Source of the DNA: Pseudomonas sp. G.S.17
Lineage (GTDB): Bacteria; Pseudomonadota; Gammaproteobacteria; Pseudomonadales; Pseudomonadaceae
Length of the DNA stretch: 64,000 bases
NCBI RefSeq assembly: GCF_038096165.1
Contig: NZ_CP151076.1
Span: forward strand, 620,001-684,000
Reading direction: 5' to 3'
Below are positions 9,316 to 17,401 of the stretch, one piece after another (position 1 is the stretch's first letter; every line of letters begins with the position of its first letter). Position numbers and translations under genes: made by a program. The notes beneath the pieces are model-generated. The model was not told the origin of the DNA, did no database searches, and worked only from the letters and a program-made list of their open reading frames with translations.

Positions 9316-10083
9316 TCAAGCGTAGAGGACATCGTCGCGTTGTTTGTTGAGCAGGCTGTCGAGGGCGTGGGTGAAAGGTTCCTGGGCCAGTGGCTGCAAC
9401 TGCACGTCGGCGTCGATGAACGGCTCCAGGTGCAGGTCCGGATCCTTGTTGATATCCGCCAGTTGGTCTTGATGACGTTGCCGCAGATTGTTGAATAATG
9501 CGTCCTTGAACTGCGGGGCATTGAGCCACTGCACAAGCGTTTCGCGCAACGCGGCCTGGGTAGCAAAGCCCGTTATCCCGAGGCCCGGCAGCATAAGCAA
9601 GGTTTGGCCCTGCGCCAGGGAGATGACCAGCGCGCCAGCGACTTCAACTCGCTCGTCATCATCCAGCTGCAAGTGCAGGGAGTAGGTCGTGATTGTGGAG
9701 GCTGGCTGGTTTTCCAGGCGGGCAGGCGAGACGGGCAGGCAAGCGGCGAAATCCGTAGCAAGGTCGCGCTCGTGAATCTTGACGCTCACCTCGTCACGCA
9801 AGGCGCGTTTCATACCGGTGATGAAATATTCGTAACGACTCTCGCCGGTTTGGCTGGGCGCATCCCAATAGTCATTGATTCGCTGCAGCAGCCGGGAAAC
9901 TTCCGACGCCCGCTGAGCGGAGTTCGGCGCGGCGATAGCGTTCAATAACGCCTCATCAGGCACAGGCAATGCCTTGAGCTCATGGGTCAGGCTGGCACTC
10001 AGCTCGCCAAGCCTTTTCAGCGCGGCCGTGGCCATGGGCAAAGTGACGGTGGGAAATTGCGGAACCGGGGTCAGTGTCTGCAT
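9316..10083 (-). CDS. N-terminal fragment of the giant toxin (or separate companion protein)
   Basis: 255 residues from ATG 10083; a TTG at 10167 is an alternative but improbable start. Includes a DYWDAP segment and an SRYEYF segment, as I recall from the N-terminal region of DUF6543-type toxins. It ends with LLNKQRDDVLYA and a TGA at 9316. The downstream toxin ORF begins in the same frame, and the 18 codons in between (reading AKEHSEGPQK...) contain no stop. One nonsense change would therefore convert a protein of about 2,057 residues into these two ORFs. Alternatives are a genuine two-gene arrangement with reinitiation at 9261, or TGA readthrough. Confidence 0.6.
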   Translation of the reverse strand: MQTLTPVPQFPTVTLPMATAALKRLGELSASLTHELKALPVPDEALLNAIAAPNSAQRASEVSRLLQRINDYWDAPSQTGESRYEYFITGMKRALRDEVSVKIHERDLATDFAACLPVSPARLENQPASTITTYSLHLQLDDDERVEVAGALVISLAQGQTLLMLPGLGITGFATQAALRETLVQWLNAPQFKDALFNNLRQRHQDQLADINKDPDLHLEPFIDADVQLQPLAQEPFTHALDSLLNKQRDDVLYA

Positions 10084-10285
10084 CTGATTTCTGCTTCTCG
10101 ATAGGCACCTTGAAAGAGCGCCGACATGATTGAGGGCCGTCAGGCCGTTATGGATTGGTTCAATCAATCAGAAGCGGAGGGGGGTTGGGGGGTAGATAGT
10201 TATTGGATGGTAAGTGACGCGGATTTTCTGTTCCGGAAATGTTCCATAAGTTACGGAGGGCTTAGATCCGATTATTGCCGCCTGA
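10084..10285. other. Upstream region of the toxin gene, no gene seen
   Basis: Non-coding stretch upstream of the minus-strand toxin start. It contains G-rich runs near 10175-10192 (plus strand) and is AT-rich elsewhere. The toxin promoter should lie here, but I could not pick a convincing -35/-10 pair. Confidence 0.4.
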
Positions 10286-10492
10286 TATAGGCGCCGACAA
10301 ACACAATTTGTTCGTGAGAACTTCTTTATTACTGAGAGCTTGAACCGGCAGGTGATCAGTCATGCAGTCAGTCGCGTTGCGGGCTATGAGAGTGATGTCT
10401 ATTACGACTTCTACAAAATCCCGTTGGCGCCGTTTTTTGAAAAATTGTCTATCAAAAATGACCAACGATCACAGGTGGCGCTGCTTATTTAA
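10286..10492 (+). pseudogene. Possible remnant of an unidentified gene
   Basis: An open frame of 68 codons ending in TAA at 10490-10492 translates into a protein-like sequence (containing VAGYESDVYYDFYKIPLAPF) with balanced composition. A TGA at 10283 closes the frame upstream and there is no plausible start codon or ribosome site. It may be the 3' tail of a gene lost when the island was assembled. I do not recognise the family. It could also be chance. Confidence 0.3.
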
Positions 10493-10856
10493 CACTGATC
10501 GAGCTCAGGTTGTAGGTTCTTTCCGATAATCATCTGGAATTTTCCGAGTCTCTTCTCGGGGGCTGGAATGACAGATCGAAATAACTCATTGTCCTGTTCC
10601 GCGAATCTAAGCTGAGTTTCAGCTGTATTTCACTTAAGTTGTTTAAAGACAAATACACACGGCAATTATTCTGTGTGTCCCGGGTACAGGCCCTGGCAGG
10701 ACTTTATCGGGTCGAGTGCTTTCATTAATTGTTTGATTTTTCCGTTTAATTTAAAAATGTTGTTTAAAAATCCGCAATTCCCTAATCAAACACGACACCG
10801 AATCCCAAGGACTTCGGCACTTCTCTGGCTGACCTTATGCAAGGAGCAAATACGTT
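10493..10856. other. AT-rich leader of the long effector gene
   Basis: About 360 bases without a supported gene, visibly lower in GC than the core genome. AAGGAG at 10840-10845 is the likely ribosome-binding site for the ATG at 10857. Promoter and any regulator site are not identifiable by eye. Confidence 0.4.
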
Positions 10857-13598
10857 ATGGCTAAATGGTTCGATTGGCTGTTTTGGCATCCCGCCCCTGA
10901 TCGAAAAACGAGGTCAGAAACCCATCCTCGCCCTGTCCTGCCCACCCCCGACGCAGGCCCGGTTCGCCCTTCTTCACCCGTCGATGCCGCTATCGCCGCA
11001 CTGCCTGCGGTGAAGAACTGGAGCCACCCCTTCAGGGACAAGCGCGACCCGTTGCTGCAATTGACCCAGATGGCCAAAGCGGCGGCCGGCTTTTATCCGC
11101 TGGGCCGCAGCGGCCTGTGGCACGGCGGGGTGCATTTCGATGGCGGTACCGCTGGCACACTCGATCAGTCCAGCGTGCATTGTCTGGCCGATGGCGAGGT
11201 GGTGGCCTACCGCATTGATCAGCATTCACCGACCACGGGGTTTTTCGTCAACAAGCTCTCGGTGCAGAAACCTTTCTCGCGCAATTTTGTGCTGGTGCGG
11301 CACCGTCTTCAGGCGCCGAAGATCGACGGCAGCGCCGATACGCCGCCCAGCCTGACCTTCTTCAGCCTGTACATGCACCTGCAGGACTGGGCCGTTTACC
11401 GGGATGATCCTGCCATCACCCGCCCGCCGTTCTGGCCCGAAGCGGCGATTCGACGGGTCAAGTCTGACGTCAAAGACCCCCGTCCCGGTCAACCGGAGCA
11501 GGTGGGCTTGAACGTGCGCAACAAGAACTGGCAAGGCAAGGTGCTCGACCTGCTGCCAAGAGGTGCAGAGGTCACGATCAGCGGCCAGGGTGACTTCCGC
11601 AAACTGGAAAACACCCCGGGGCCGACCTTTCTGCAAGATGGTGACGGGAAATTGCTCGGCTACCTCGCCAGCCATTATCTGGAGCCCCTGGCCGCAGGCG
11701 AGTATCGGATCAGATGCGACAGCTCGCTCAGGGTCCGGGCCGAAGCGAACTTTGACAGCAAGGTCATCGGCGAACTGCCCCACGGCACGGAAGTCACCGT
11801 CAGCGGCACCGGCCACTACCGCAAGCTGGAGCGCGTTAACCAGTACGTTCATTTCAAGTCCTTGCTAAGTGCCCTTGAACCCCAGGCTCACGATCAGGTG
11901 GTGGTGCTGGAAAAGCCCGTGCCGATCAAAGCCGGGGACCTGATCGGCCACATTGGTCAGTATCAGGACTGCTACGCGGACCAGCCGGAACAGAAACTGC
12001 ATTTGGAGGTGTTCAGCGGCGATAACGTCAAAGCGTTTATCGCGGCCAGTCGCGCCTGGGCGCAGCGTTTACCTGCCACCAGCAAGACCTGGCTGAAACT
12101 CGCCAAAGGCAGCGCCGTGGTGACCCATCAAGAGCGTTTCAACGCCAAACAGCCACCCACCCTAAACGCGCCCCACGCCCTCAGCGACGCCGACCTGCTC
12201 GTTCCAAAAAGCCTGCTCGACGGGCTGCCCCCTGAAAAGAAAATCGCGGTCGCGGCCACCCCGGACAAAAAAGCCTGTAACTGGTATCGCCTCGATGGTC
12301 TGCTGCATGACGCCAACAACACTTTGCTCGACGGCTGGGTCCGCGAGGAAGTGGGCGTTACCCCATGGTTCAGTCCGTGGGCATGGGAAGGTTACGACGT
12401 CATCTTCAACTACGACGTGCCGCGCAAATTCCTCGCCTCCTACCTGCGCGCCGTCAACCAGTTCAGCGAAGCGCAACTCGCGCAATACGGTGCTCTGGCC
12501 GACGATGTGGACCAAGGGCCGGTCATGAGCCGCCTGTTCGCCATCATCGACCGCGACCGCGACGGCAAAATGTCCGGTGACGAAATACAGGCCGCGCTCA
12601 ACCTGCCGGCCCACGCCCAATCCATCTCGCAACTGATCATCGACTACGAAACCGAGTGGGTACACCGACCACGCAAGTGGGACGCCATGGACGAAATGCT
12701 CGGCCACAGCGGGTCAACCCCGCACCTGAACTGGCTGGCGGAAAAAGAGCGCATCAAACAACTGAGTTGGTGGGATGAAGTGGCCGAGAAAGTGGGACTG
12801 GATTCGTGGGCGAAGGTTTGTCACTTTCATCCGGTGGGGTTGGTGGGGTGTTTTCAAGGAAATAGATTTGTATTTACCCTTGAAATCATGAAGGAGTTGT
12901 ATCCGAAACTAGCAACCAGTCGCCATTCCGATTTAAAGGCAATCGCTGATGAGCTTAATGATCATATCGATTTTTATAAGCTAGACACACCATTACGTCG
13001 GACTCATTTTTTTGCTCAGATATTGGAAGAGACCGGGGAAGTACTACAAGTAGAAGAGAATTTCACCTATAAGACTACTGCGCTAACGGCATTGTTTAGC
13101 TATTTCAGGGCGCATCCAGATGAAGCTAGGATGCATGGGTATGTCACAAAGCAAGGATTCTTAAAGGAGAATGGCTTGCCTATGGGCCAGTCTGACTATG
13201 AAGCAATCGCTAATGGAGCATATGGTGGCCGCGCCGAACTAGGGAATAGAGGACATTCGAGCGCCGATGGATGGAGGTATCGAGGCCGTGGGCTGAAGCA
13301 ACTTACGGGGCGCTACAATTATCAAACATTTAACAAGTGGCATGCTGAAAATCAAGATAGGTGGCCCATGGATAACGTGGATTTCGTTACGAATCCAGAT
13401 ATGTTGTTGGATATGAAGTATGCCGTTCGCTCTGCGGTTAGTTTCTGGCTCGATAAAAGAGCTTTTGATATTGCGGACCGTGGTAGTGCTCCGGAGGTTG
13501 TAGACTTGATTACAGACCTTGTTAATAAAGGTACTGGTAGTAGATCTGATCGCAAGGAGCATTTCAAGTATCACTGGAGCAAAAAAACATTAGAGTGA
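10857..13598 (+). CDS. Polymorphic toxin copy 1: M23-like/SH3/EF-hand core with GH19 C-terminal domain
   Basis: A 913-residue multidomain effector with no signal peptide. Residues 80-200 contain an M23-like first half (HGGVHFD at 89-95). Two SH3-like segments follow (about 213-275 and 280-335), each ending in a FRKLE or YRKLE motif. The second half of the M23 fold then appears (PIKAGDLIGHIGQ, KLHLEVF at 380-386); the usual HxH is KLH, so peptidase activity is doubtful. An EF-hand loop DRDRDGKMSGDE begins at 565. The shared core ends at HFHPVGLVG (about 664). The rest is a GH19 chitinase/muramidase-like domain with FFAQILEETGE, VEENFTY and YRGRGLKQLTG. It most likely cuts peptidoglycan of competitors. 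The C-terminal domain is lower in GC than the core. A candidate immunity gene follows 75 bases downstream. Interbacterial delivery (type VI-like) is inferred from the PAAR-fused sibling. Confidence 0.8.
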   Translation: MAKWFDWLFWHPAPDRKTRSETHPRPVLPTPDAGPVRPSSPVDAAIAALPAVKNWSHPFRDKRDPLLQLTQMAKAAAGFYPLGRSGLWHGGVHFDGGTAGTLDQSSVHCLADGEVVAYRIDQHSPTTGFFVNKLSVQKPFSRNFVLVRHRLQAPKIDGSADTPPSLTFFSLYMHLQDWAVYRDDPAITRPPFWPEAAIRRVKSDVKDPRPGQPEQVGLNVRNKNWQGKVLDLLPRGAEVTISGQGDFRKLENTPGPTFLQDGDGKLLGYLASHYLEPLAAGEYRIRCDSSLRVRAEANFDSKVIGELPHGTEVTVSGTGHYRKLERVNQYVHFKSLLSALEPQAHDQVVVLEKPVPIKAGDLIGHIGQYQDCYADQPEQKLHLEVFSGDNVKAFIAASRAWAQRLPATSKTWLKLAKGSAVVTHQERFNAKQPPTLNAPHALSDADLLVPKSLLDGLPPEKKIAVAATPDKKACNWYRLDGLLHDANNTLLDGWVREEVGVTPWFSPWAWEGYDVIFNYDVPRKFLASYLRAVNQFSEAQLAQYGALADDVDQGPVMSRLFAIIDRDRDGKMSGDEIQAALNLPAHAQSISQLIIDYETEWVHRPRKWDAMDEMLGHSGSTPHLNWLAEKERIKQLSWWDEVAEKVGLDSWAKVCHFHPVGLVGCFQGNRFVFTLEIMKELYPKLATSRHSDLKAIADELNDHIDFYKLDTPLRRTHFFAQILEETGEVLQVEENFTYKTTALTALFSYFRAHPDEARMHGYVTKQGFLKENGLPMGQSDYEAIANGAYGGRAELGNRGHSSADGWRYRGRGLKQLTGRYNYQTFNKWHAENQDRWPMDNVDFVTNPDMLLDMKYAVRSAVSFWLDKRAFDIADRGSAPEVVDLITDLVNKGTGSRSDRKEHFKYHWSKKTLE
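11893..12848 (+). repeat. Toxin core repeat, copy 1 (956 bp)
   Basis: Nearly identical, without indels, to 14613-15568 (constant offset 2720). Its last 736 bases match 17451-18186 (offset 5338). Similarity starts at ATCAGGTGGTGGTGCTGG and stops abruptly after the codons for VGLVG. It encodes the second M23 half, an unknown region and the EF-hand. Confidence 0.95.
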
Positions 13599-13673
13599 AG
13601 TTTTCATCTAATGGCGCACTGGCTATCTTGTTTGCAGTGCAAGTTTTAAATTTGGATTAGTGAGTGTAATTGA

Positions 13674-14402
13674 ATGTCAAAAGCCAGAGCATGTGTGTGT
13701 TTTATGTCGTTGGTTTTTCTCTCCGGCTTAACCAGCGCTGGTTGCTTGGAAGACTATAAAAAAATCATAGATGGTCTCTATCAAGAAGATAGTATTGAGC
13801 GTGGCAGCACAGTTTGTAAAATATGGCCGGCAACCGGAAACTTGATAGTGGCAGCGTCGATTGGCCGCGCGGAAAATATTGATCTGGATGTTCAGGTGTA
13901 TGATCTTAAATCGAATAGTGTCATTGGTCGGGTCCGAGAATTGAGTGCGCTGAATGGTGATGCTATCTACAGTTCCGGGATTCTTATCGATACGGCCGAA
14001 TACCGGCTAGACAAAACTAATTTGGCATTCGGGATTCGGATTTTATGGAAAGGGTCTTCGCAGGCAAATCCCTACAGCTCGGAGTCTTTGAGGCTGTACA
14101 CCACGAATGGCGGTGAACTTTTGAGCCACCTAAATGGGTTGACTACATATGAATATTCTGGAGAGTGGGATACCCGATGCGCAGGTAGTTTTGCTAAGCG
14201 AAAGATGACGGTGAACGTGATGCCGCTTACAGAGCTATATGCAGATTTGGTGGTAAAGGAAAAGGTAGAAAAAATTGTTTATCACGAGACAGAAGGCGGA
14301 TGTGAGGATATAAGAAATGAGCGCGAGATGAAAACATTCATACTAAGTTATGTGCAAGGTCGTTATGTAATCCCAGAAGAACTTCGCACGCTCGCTTGGT
14401 GA
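13674..14402 (+). CDS. Putative exported immunity protein for toxin copy 1
   Basis: A 242-residue protein with an N-terminal signal-like segment (SLVFLSGLTSAGCLEDY) and no recognised domain. If the Cys after the hydrophobic segment is processed it could be a lipoprotein, but the site is not a clean lipobox. It follows the GH19 toxin by 75 bases and shares that region's low GC, the usual position of a periplasmic immunity protein against a cell-wall hydrolase. The ribosome site before ATG 13674 is weak. The immunity role is inferred from position and export signal only. Confidence 0.6.
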   Translation: MSKARACVCFMSLVFLSGLTSAGCLEDYKKIIDGLYQEDSIERGSTVCKIWPATGNLIVAASIGRAENIDLDVQVYDLKSNSVIGRVRELSALNGDAIYSSGILIDTAEYRLDKTNLAFGIRILWKGSSQANPYSSESLRLYTTNGGELLSHLNGLTTYEYSGEWDTRCAGSFAKRKMTVNVMPLTELYADLVVKEKVEKIVYHETEGGCEDIRNEREMKTFILSYVQGRYVIPEELRTLAW

Positions 14403-14479
14403 TACAAATAATTCAGAACATGTAGGCCTTATAATTCGGGCTTGACAGTAAGTTGTGTCAATTTGAGCCGGAGCACGAC

Positions 14480-16483
14480 ATGAAAAACATCATCCGCATC
14501 GGCGACCTAACCACCGGAGGCGGCTTCGTCCTCTCCGGTTCTGCAGACATGAAGTTCGAGCGCATTGGTGTCGCTCGCGAAGGCAATCCGGTGTCTTGTC
14601 TGATCCCCGGCCATCAGGTGGTGGTGCTGGAAAAGCCCGTGCCGATCAAGGCCGGCGACCTGATCGGCCACATTGGTCAGTATCAGGACTGCTACGCGGA
14701 CCAGCCGGAACAGAAACTGCATTTGGAGGTGTTCAGCGGCGATAACGTCAAAGCGTATATCGCCGCCAGTCGCGCCTGGGCGCAGCGTTTACCCGCCAGC
14801 AGCAAGACCTGGCTGAAGCTCGCCAAGGGCAGCGCCGTGGTGACCCATCAAGAGCGTTTCAACGCCAAACAGCCACCCACGCTGAACGCGCCCCACGCCC
14901 TCAGCGACGCTGACCTGCTTGTTCCGAAAAGCCTGCTCGACGGGCTGCCCCCTGAAAAGAAAATCGCGGTCGCGGCCACCCCGGACAAAAAGGCCTGTAA
15001 CTGGTATCGCCTCGATGGTCTGCTGCATGACGCCAACCACGCCCTGCTCGACGGCTGGGTCCGCGAGGAAGTGGGCGTCACCCCGTGGTTCAGTCCGTGG
15101 GCATGGGAAGGTTACGACGTCATCTTCAACTACGACGTGCCGCGCAAATTCCTCGCCTCCTACCTGCGCGCCGTCAACCAGTTCAGCGAAGCGCAACTCG
15201 CGCAATACGGTGCCCTGGCCGACGATGTGGACCAGGGGCCAGTCATGAGCCGCCTGTTCGAGATCATCGACCGAGACCGCGACGGCAAAATGTCCGGCGA
15301 TGAAATACAGGCCGCCCTCAACCTGCCGGCCCACGCCCAATCCATCTCGCAACTGATCATCGACTACGAAACCGAGTGGGCACACCGGCCACGCAAGTGG
15401 GACGCCATGGACGAAATGCTCGGCCACAGCGGGTCAACCCCGCACCTGAACTGGCAGGCGGAAAAAGAGCGCATCAAACAACTGAGTTGGTGGGATGAAG
15501 TGGCCGAGAAAGTGGGGCTGGATTCGTGGGCGAAGGTTTGTCACTTTCATCCGGTGGGGTTGGTGGGGCAATTTCGGGTGATAGATGAGTGCGCATGCGG
15601 TTGCTGCTTGGGCATTCAATTTTCAAGGTACAAATGGGTCAGAAGTAGAGGGGGACATTCCGATATGACCTATTACGGACCTATGTACCACGGAACAAAA
15701 AAACTTAATAAATTCACAGGTTGGGTTGACCTGATCAGAGAGGGCAAGGCAACGGATGATGAAAAGGCTGTGGTCATTGCGATGTCTTCGAATGAAGGTG
15801 CAATGGATGCGGTTCAAGCCTGGGACTGGCAAACATTTAGGGCTGGGGCCATGCAAAAAACGGTTACTCCAGAAGGTTACGGTGAGCTTCCTACGCAAAT
15901 CAGCGAGTTTGGAGTGGATAATCCGGATTTATTTAATAAACTTTTTACACAATGCGGCTGGTCTATCCGGCAAGAGGCTAACGGTCCAAGAATTTACTAC
16001 TCCGCTAAGGGGACGCAAGAAAAGGAAATTACAGGTGCAGAGCTGTACGCTTTCATAAAACAAGGCTTTCAGCAAGCAGACACTGGCTTTCCTAAAAACT
16101 CCACACCTCTGGCTTCAATTGCAAGTGCCATGATTGATGAGGAGTATCAAAAAAAACAAGTGATCGATTTCATCGGTCGTATGAGAATGGCTCTTTTAAA
16201 ACGACCTCGCGGGTATACCAATACGGCAGGCGATTTCTTTCAATCAAGACTTGGCCGAGCGCTGGTCCTAGATCAGGATGTAAATGCGCCTGGTCATGTC
16301 TCTCGTGACCTTCAAAAAGCAATTGATGCCTTACGGGAAATCCACCCTGAGATAAGTGTCGATCCCAATCTATGGGGTGTTGATCGAGTAGAGTATGAAC
16401 GGAAGTTAATTGCTATTTACGGACCTGCCCGCAATATGAACTCACCGGCTGAGCGCCACAATCACCTTAAAGGTTTGCTCTAG
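14480..16483 (+). CDS. Polymorphic toxin copy 2: PAAR stub fused to core with lysozyme-like C-terminal domain
   Basis: A 667-residue chimera. Residues 1-44 are the start of a PAAR protein (MKNIIRIGDLTTGGG...VSCLIPGH). The frame then passes directly into the shared core at residue 45 (QVVVLEKPVPIKAGD), so the M23 first half and SH3 segments of copy 1 are missing. The core, with its EF-hand, runs to HFHPVGLVG at about 363. The C-terminal 300 residues are unrelated to GH19. They include VIAMSSNEGAMDAV, WDWQTFRAGAMQ and GYGELP, a pattern resembling lysozyme-like peptidoglycan hydrolases, with the Glu of SNEG as candidate catalytic residue. ATG 14480 has GGAG six bases upstream. Whether a truncated PAAR can still sit on a VgrG tip is unclear. 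Confidence 0.78.
   Translation: MKNIIRIGDLTTGGGFVLSGSADMKFERIGVAREGNPVSCLIPGHQVVVLEKPVPIKAGDLIGHIGQYQDCYADQPEQKLHLEVFSGDNVKAYIAASRAWAQRLPASSKTWLKLAKGSAVVTHQERFNAKQPPTLNAPHALSDADLLVPKSLLDGLPPEKKIAVAATPDKKACNWYRLDGLLHDANHALLDGWVREEVGVTPWFSPWAWEGYDVIFNYDVPRKFLASYLRAVNQFSEAQLAQYGALADDVDQGPVMSRLFEIIDRDRDGKMSGDEIQAALNLPAHAQSISQLIIDYETEWAHRPRKWDAMDEMLGHSGSTPHLNWQAEKERIKQLSWWDEVAEKVGLDSWAKVCHFHPVGLVGQFRVIDECACGCCLGIQFSRYKWVRSRGGHSDMTYYGPMYHGTKKLNKFTGWVDLIREGKATDDEKAVVIAMSSNEGAMDAVQAWDWQTFRAGAMQKTVTPEGYGELPTQISEFGVDNPDLFNKLFTQCGWSIRQEANGPRIYYSAKGTQEKEITGAELYAFIKQGFQQADTGFPKNSTPLASIASAMIDEEYQKKQVIDFIGRMRMALLKRPRGYTNTAGDFFQSRLGRALVLDQDVNAPGHVSRDLQKAIDALREIHPEISVDPNLWGVDRVEYERKLIAIYGPARNMNSPAERHNHLKGLL
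14613..15568 (+). repeat. Toxin core repeat, copy 2 (956 bp)
   Basis: Second copy of the core, matching 11893-12848 base for base apart from scattered substitutions. The left junction falls at the His codon of PAAR 'PGH', where CGGCCATCAGG joins; the right junction is after VGLVG, followed by Gln-Phe instead of Cys-Phe. Confidence 0.95.
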
Positions 16484-16492
16484 GAGTATTTC

Positions 16493-17188
16493 ATGAAGAA
16501 TGTATTAATATTCGTGGCTGGTATTTTTGCTGTGACTAAGCTGCATGCCTCTGTGGTTGAAGGAGTGTCTGGGACGTTGATCTATTCAGAAGGGGCGGGG
16601 GGGAGTTATAACTCTCTAGTTTATAAGAGCAGAAATGGTATGCTTTTGCATGTTTTTGATGAGGGGCTTAAGTTTGACTATGATGGCCGTTATGATGAAG
16701 GTAATTTGTCGCCGGATAAAAATTACTCAATTGTGTATTTTACTGAATCTGGTTTTCTATCTGGCGATAATGATGCGAAAGGGAAGGAATATAAGTATTA
16801 CCTCTGCGCATTTGTAAGGATGGCCGACGGTTGCGTACTCAGCGTAGAAACAGGGCAGCAATGTGACGGTGAATGGGATGAAGCTGGGCGCTGGAACAGC
16901 TCGATTGAAAGTAATGACGGACATCTCCCGCGGCATCCGATAACTGTGGATAAAATATATGAAGATTATATTTCTGGGAGTAAGGACACTGTCCAAGTGT
17001 CGGCACCGAAAATTCTTGCTTATTTTCCGGAAGGAACGTCGTTTGATAATTTGTTGGCGTGCGATCCTCCTCGCAAAGAAAATGTAGCTATTTATGGGGA
17101 GTTGATGGTTTTGCTTGGGAAAGATGGTGATTTTGTTAACTTTGAAAAATTAAAAGCGATAATGAGGGTGTCAGGAAATCTCTATTAG
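16493..17188 (+). CDS. Putative exported immunity protein for toxin copy 2
   Basis: A 231-residue protein with a signal peptide (KNVLIFVAGIFAVTKLHAS) and no recognised domain. It starts nine bases after the stop of toxin copy 2, with TAGGAGT as ribosome site, so the pair is almost certainly one transcript. Low GC like the toxin tip. It is not visibly similar to the other two candidate immunity proteins, as expected if each matches its own toxin tip. Role inferred. Confidence 0.63.
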   Translation: MKNVLIFVAGIFAVTKLHASVVEGVSGTLIYSEGAGGSYNSLVYKSRNGMLLHVFDEGLKFDYDGRYDEGNLSPDKNYSIVYFTESGFLSGDNDAKGKEYKYYLCAFVRMADGCVLSVETGQQCDGEWDEAGRWNSSIESNDGHLPRHPITVDKIYEDYISGSKDTVQVSAPKILAYFPEGTSFDNLLACDPPRKENVAIYGELMVLLGKDGDFVNFEKLKAIMRVSGNLY

Positions 17189-17245
17189 AAGTGGTAATTG
17201 TCTTTCGGCGGTTCATCGCATAAAAATTTTAATTCGGATTAACAA

Positions 17246-17401
17246 ATGAAAAACATCATACGTATCGTCGACATGACTACGGGAGGCGGCATCGTCCTCT
17301 CCGGCTCTGCCGACACCAAGTTCGAAGGCATTGTTGTTGCTCGCGAGGGCGATCCGGTGTCTTGCCTAATTCCGGGCCACGGCCCGACCGTGATTGCTTA
17401 A
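17246..17401 (+). pseudogene. Truncated PAAR gene
   Basis: ATG 17246 opens a 51-residue PAAR start (MKNIIRIVDMTTGGG...GHGPTVIA), closely similar to the start of toxin copy 2. A TAA follows, but the same frame continues with recognisable PAAR residues (GHFVFKGNGVPIAL) up to about 17446, where the toxin core begins in another frame. The TAA probably replaced a Glu codon of a once longer PAAR protein. It marks the acceptor gene into which the third core was recombined. Confidence 0.75.

Noticed and set aside
9316..9318. Selenocysteine or programmed recoding at TGA
   Set aside because: No SECIS-like hairpin was evident just downstream, and a simple nonsense change is the more economical reading; kept only as a remote option.
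10175..10192. G-quadruplex upstream of the toxin gene
   Set aside because: There are only two long G runs plus a short one; not enough to claim a regulatory quadruplex.
10857..13598. Rhs/YD-repeat or CdiA toxin
   Set aside because: No YD repeats, no filamentous haemagglutinin repeats and no RhsA-type DPxGL motif.
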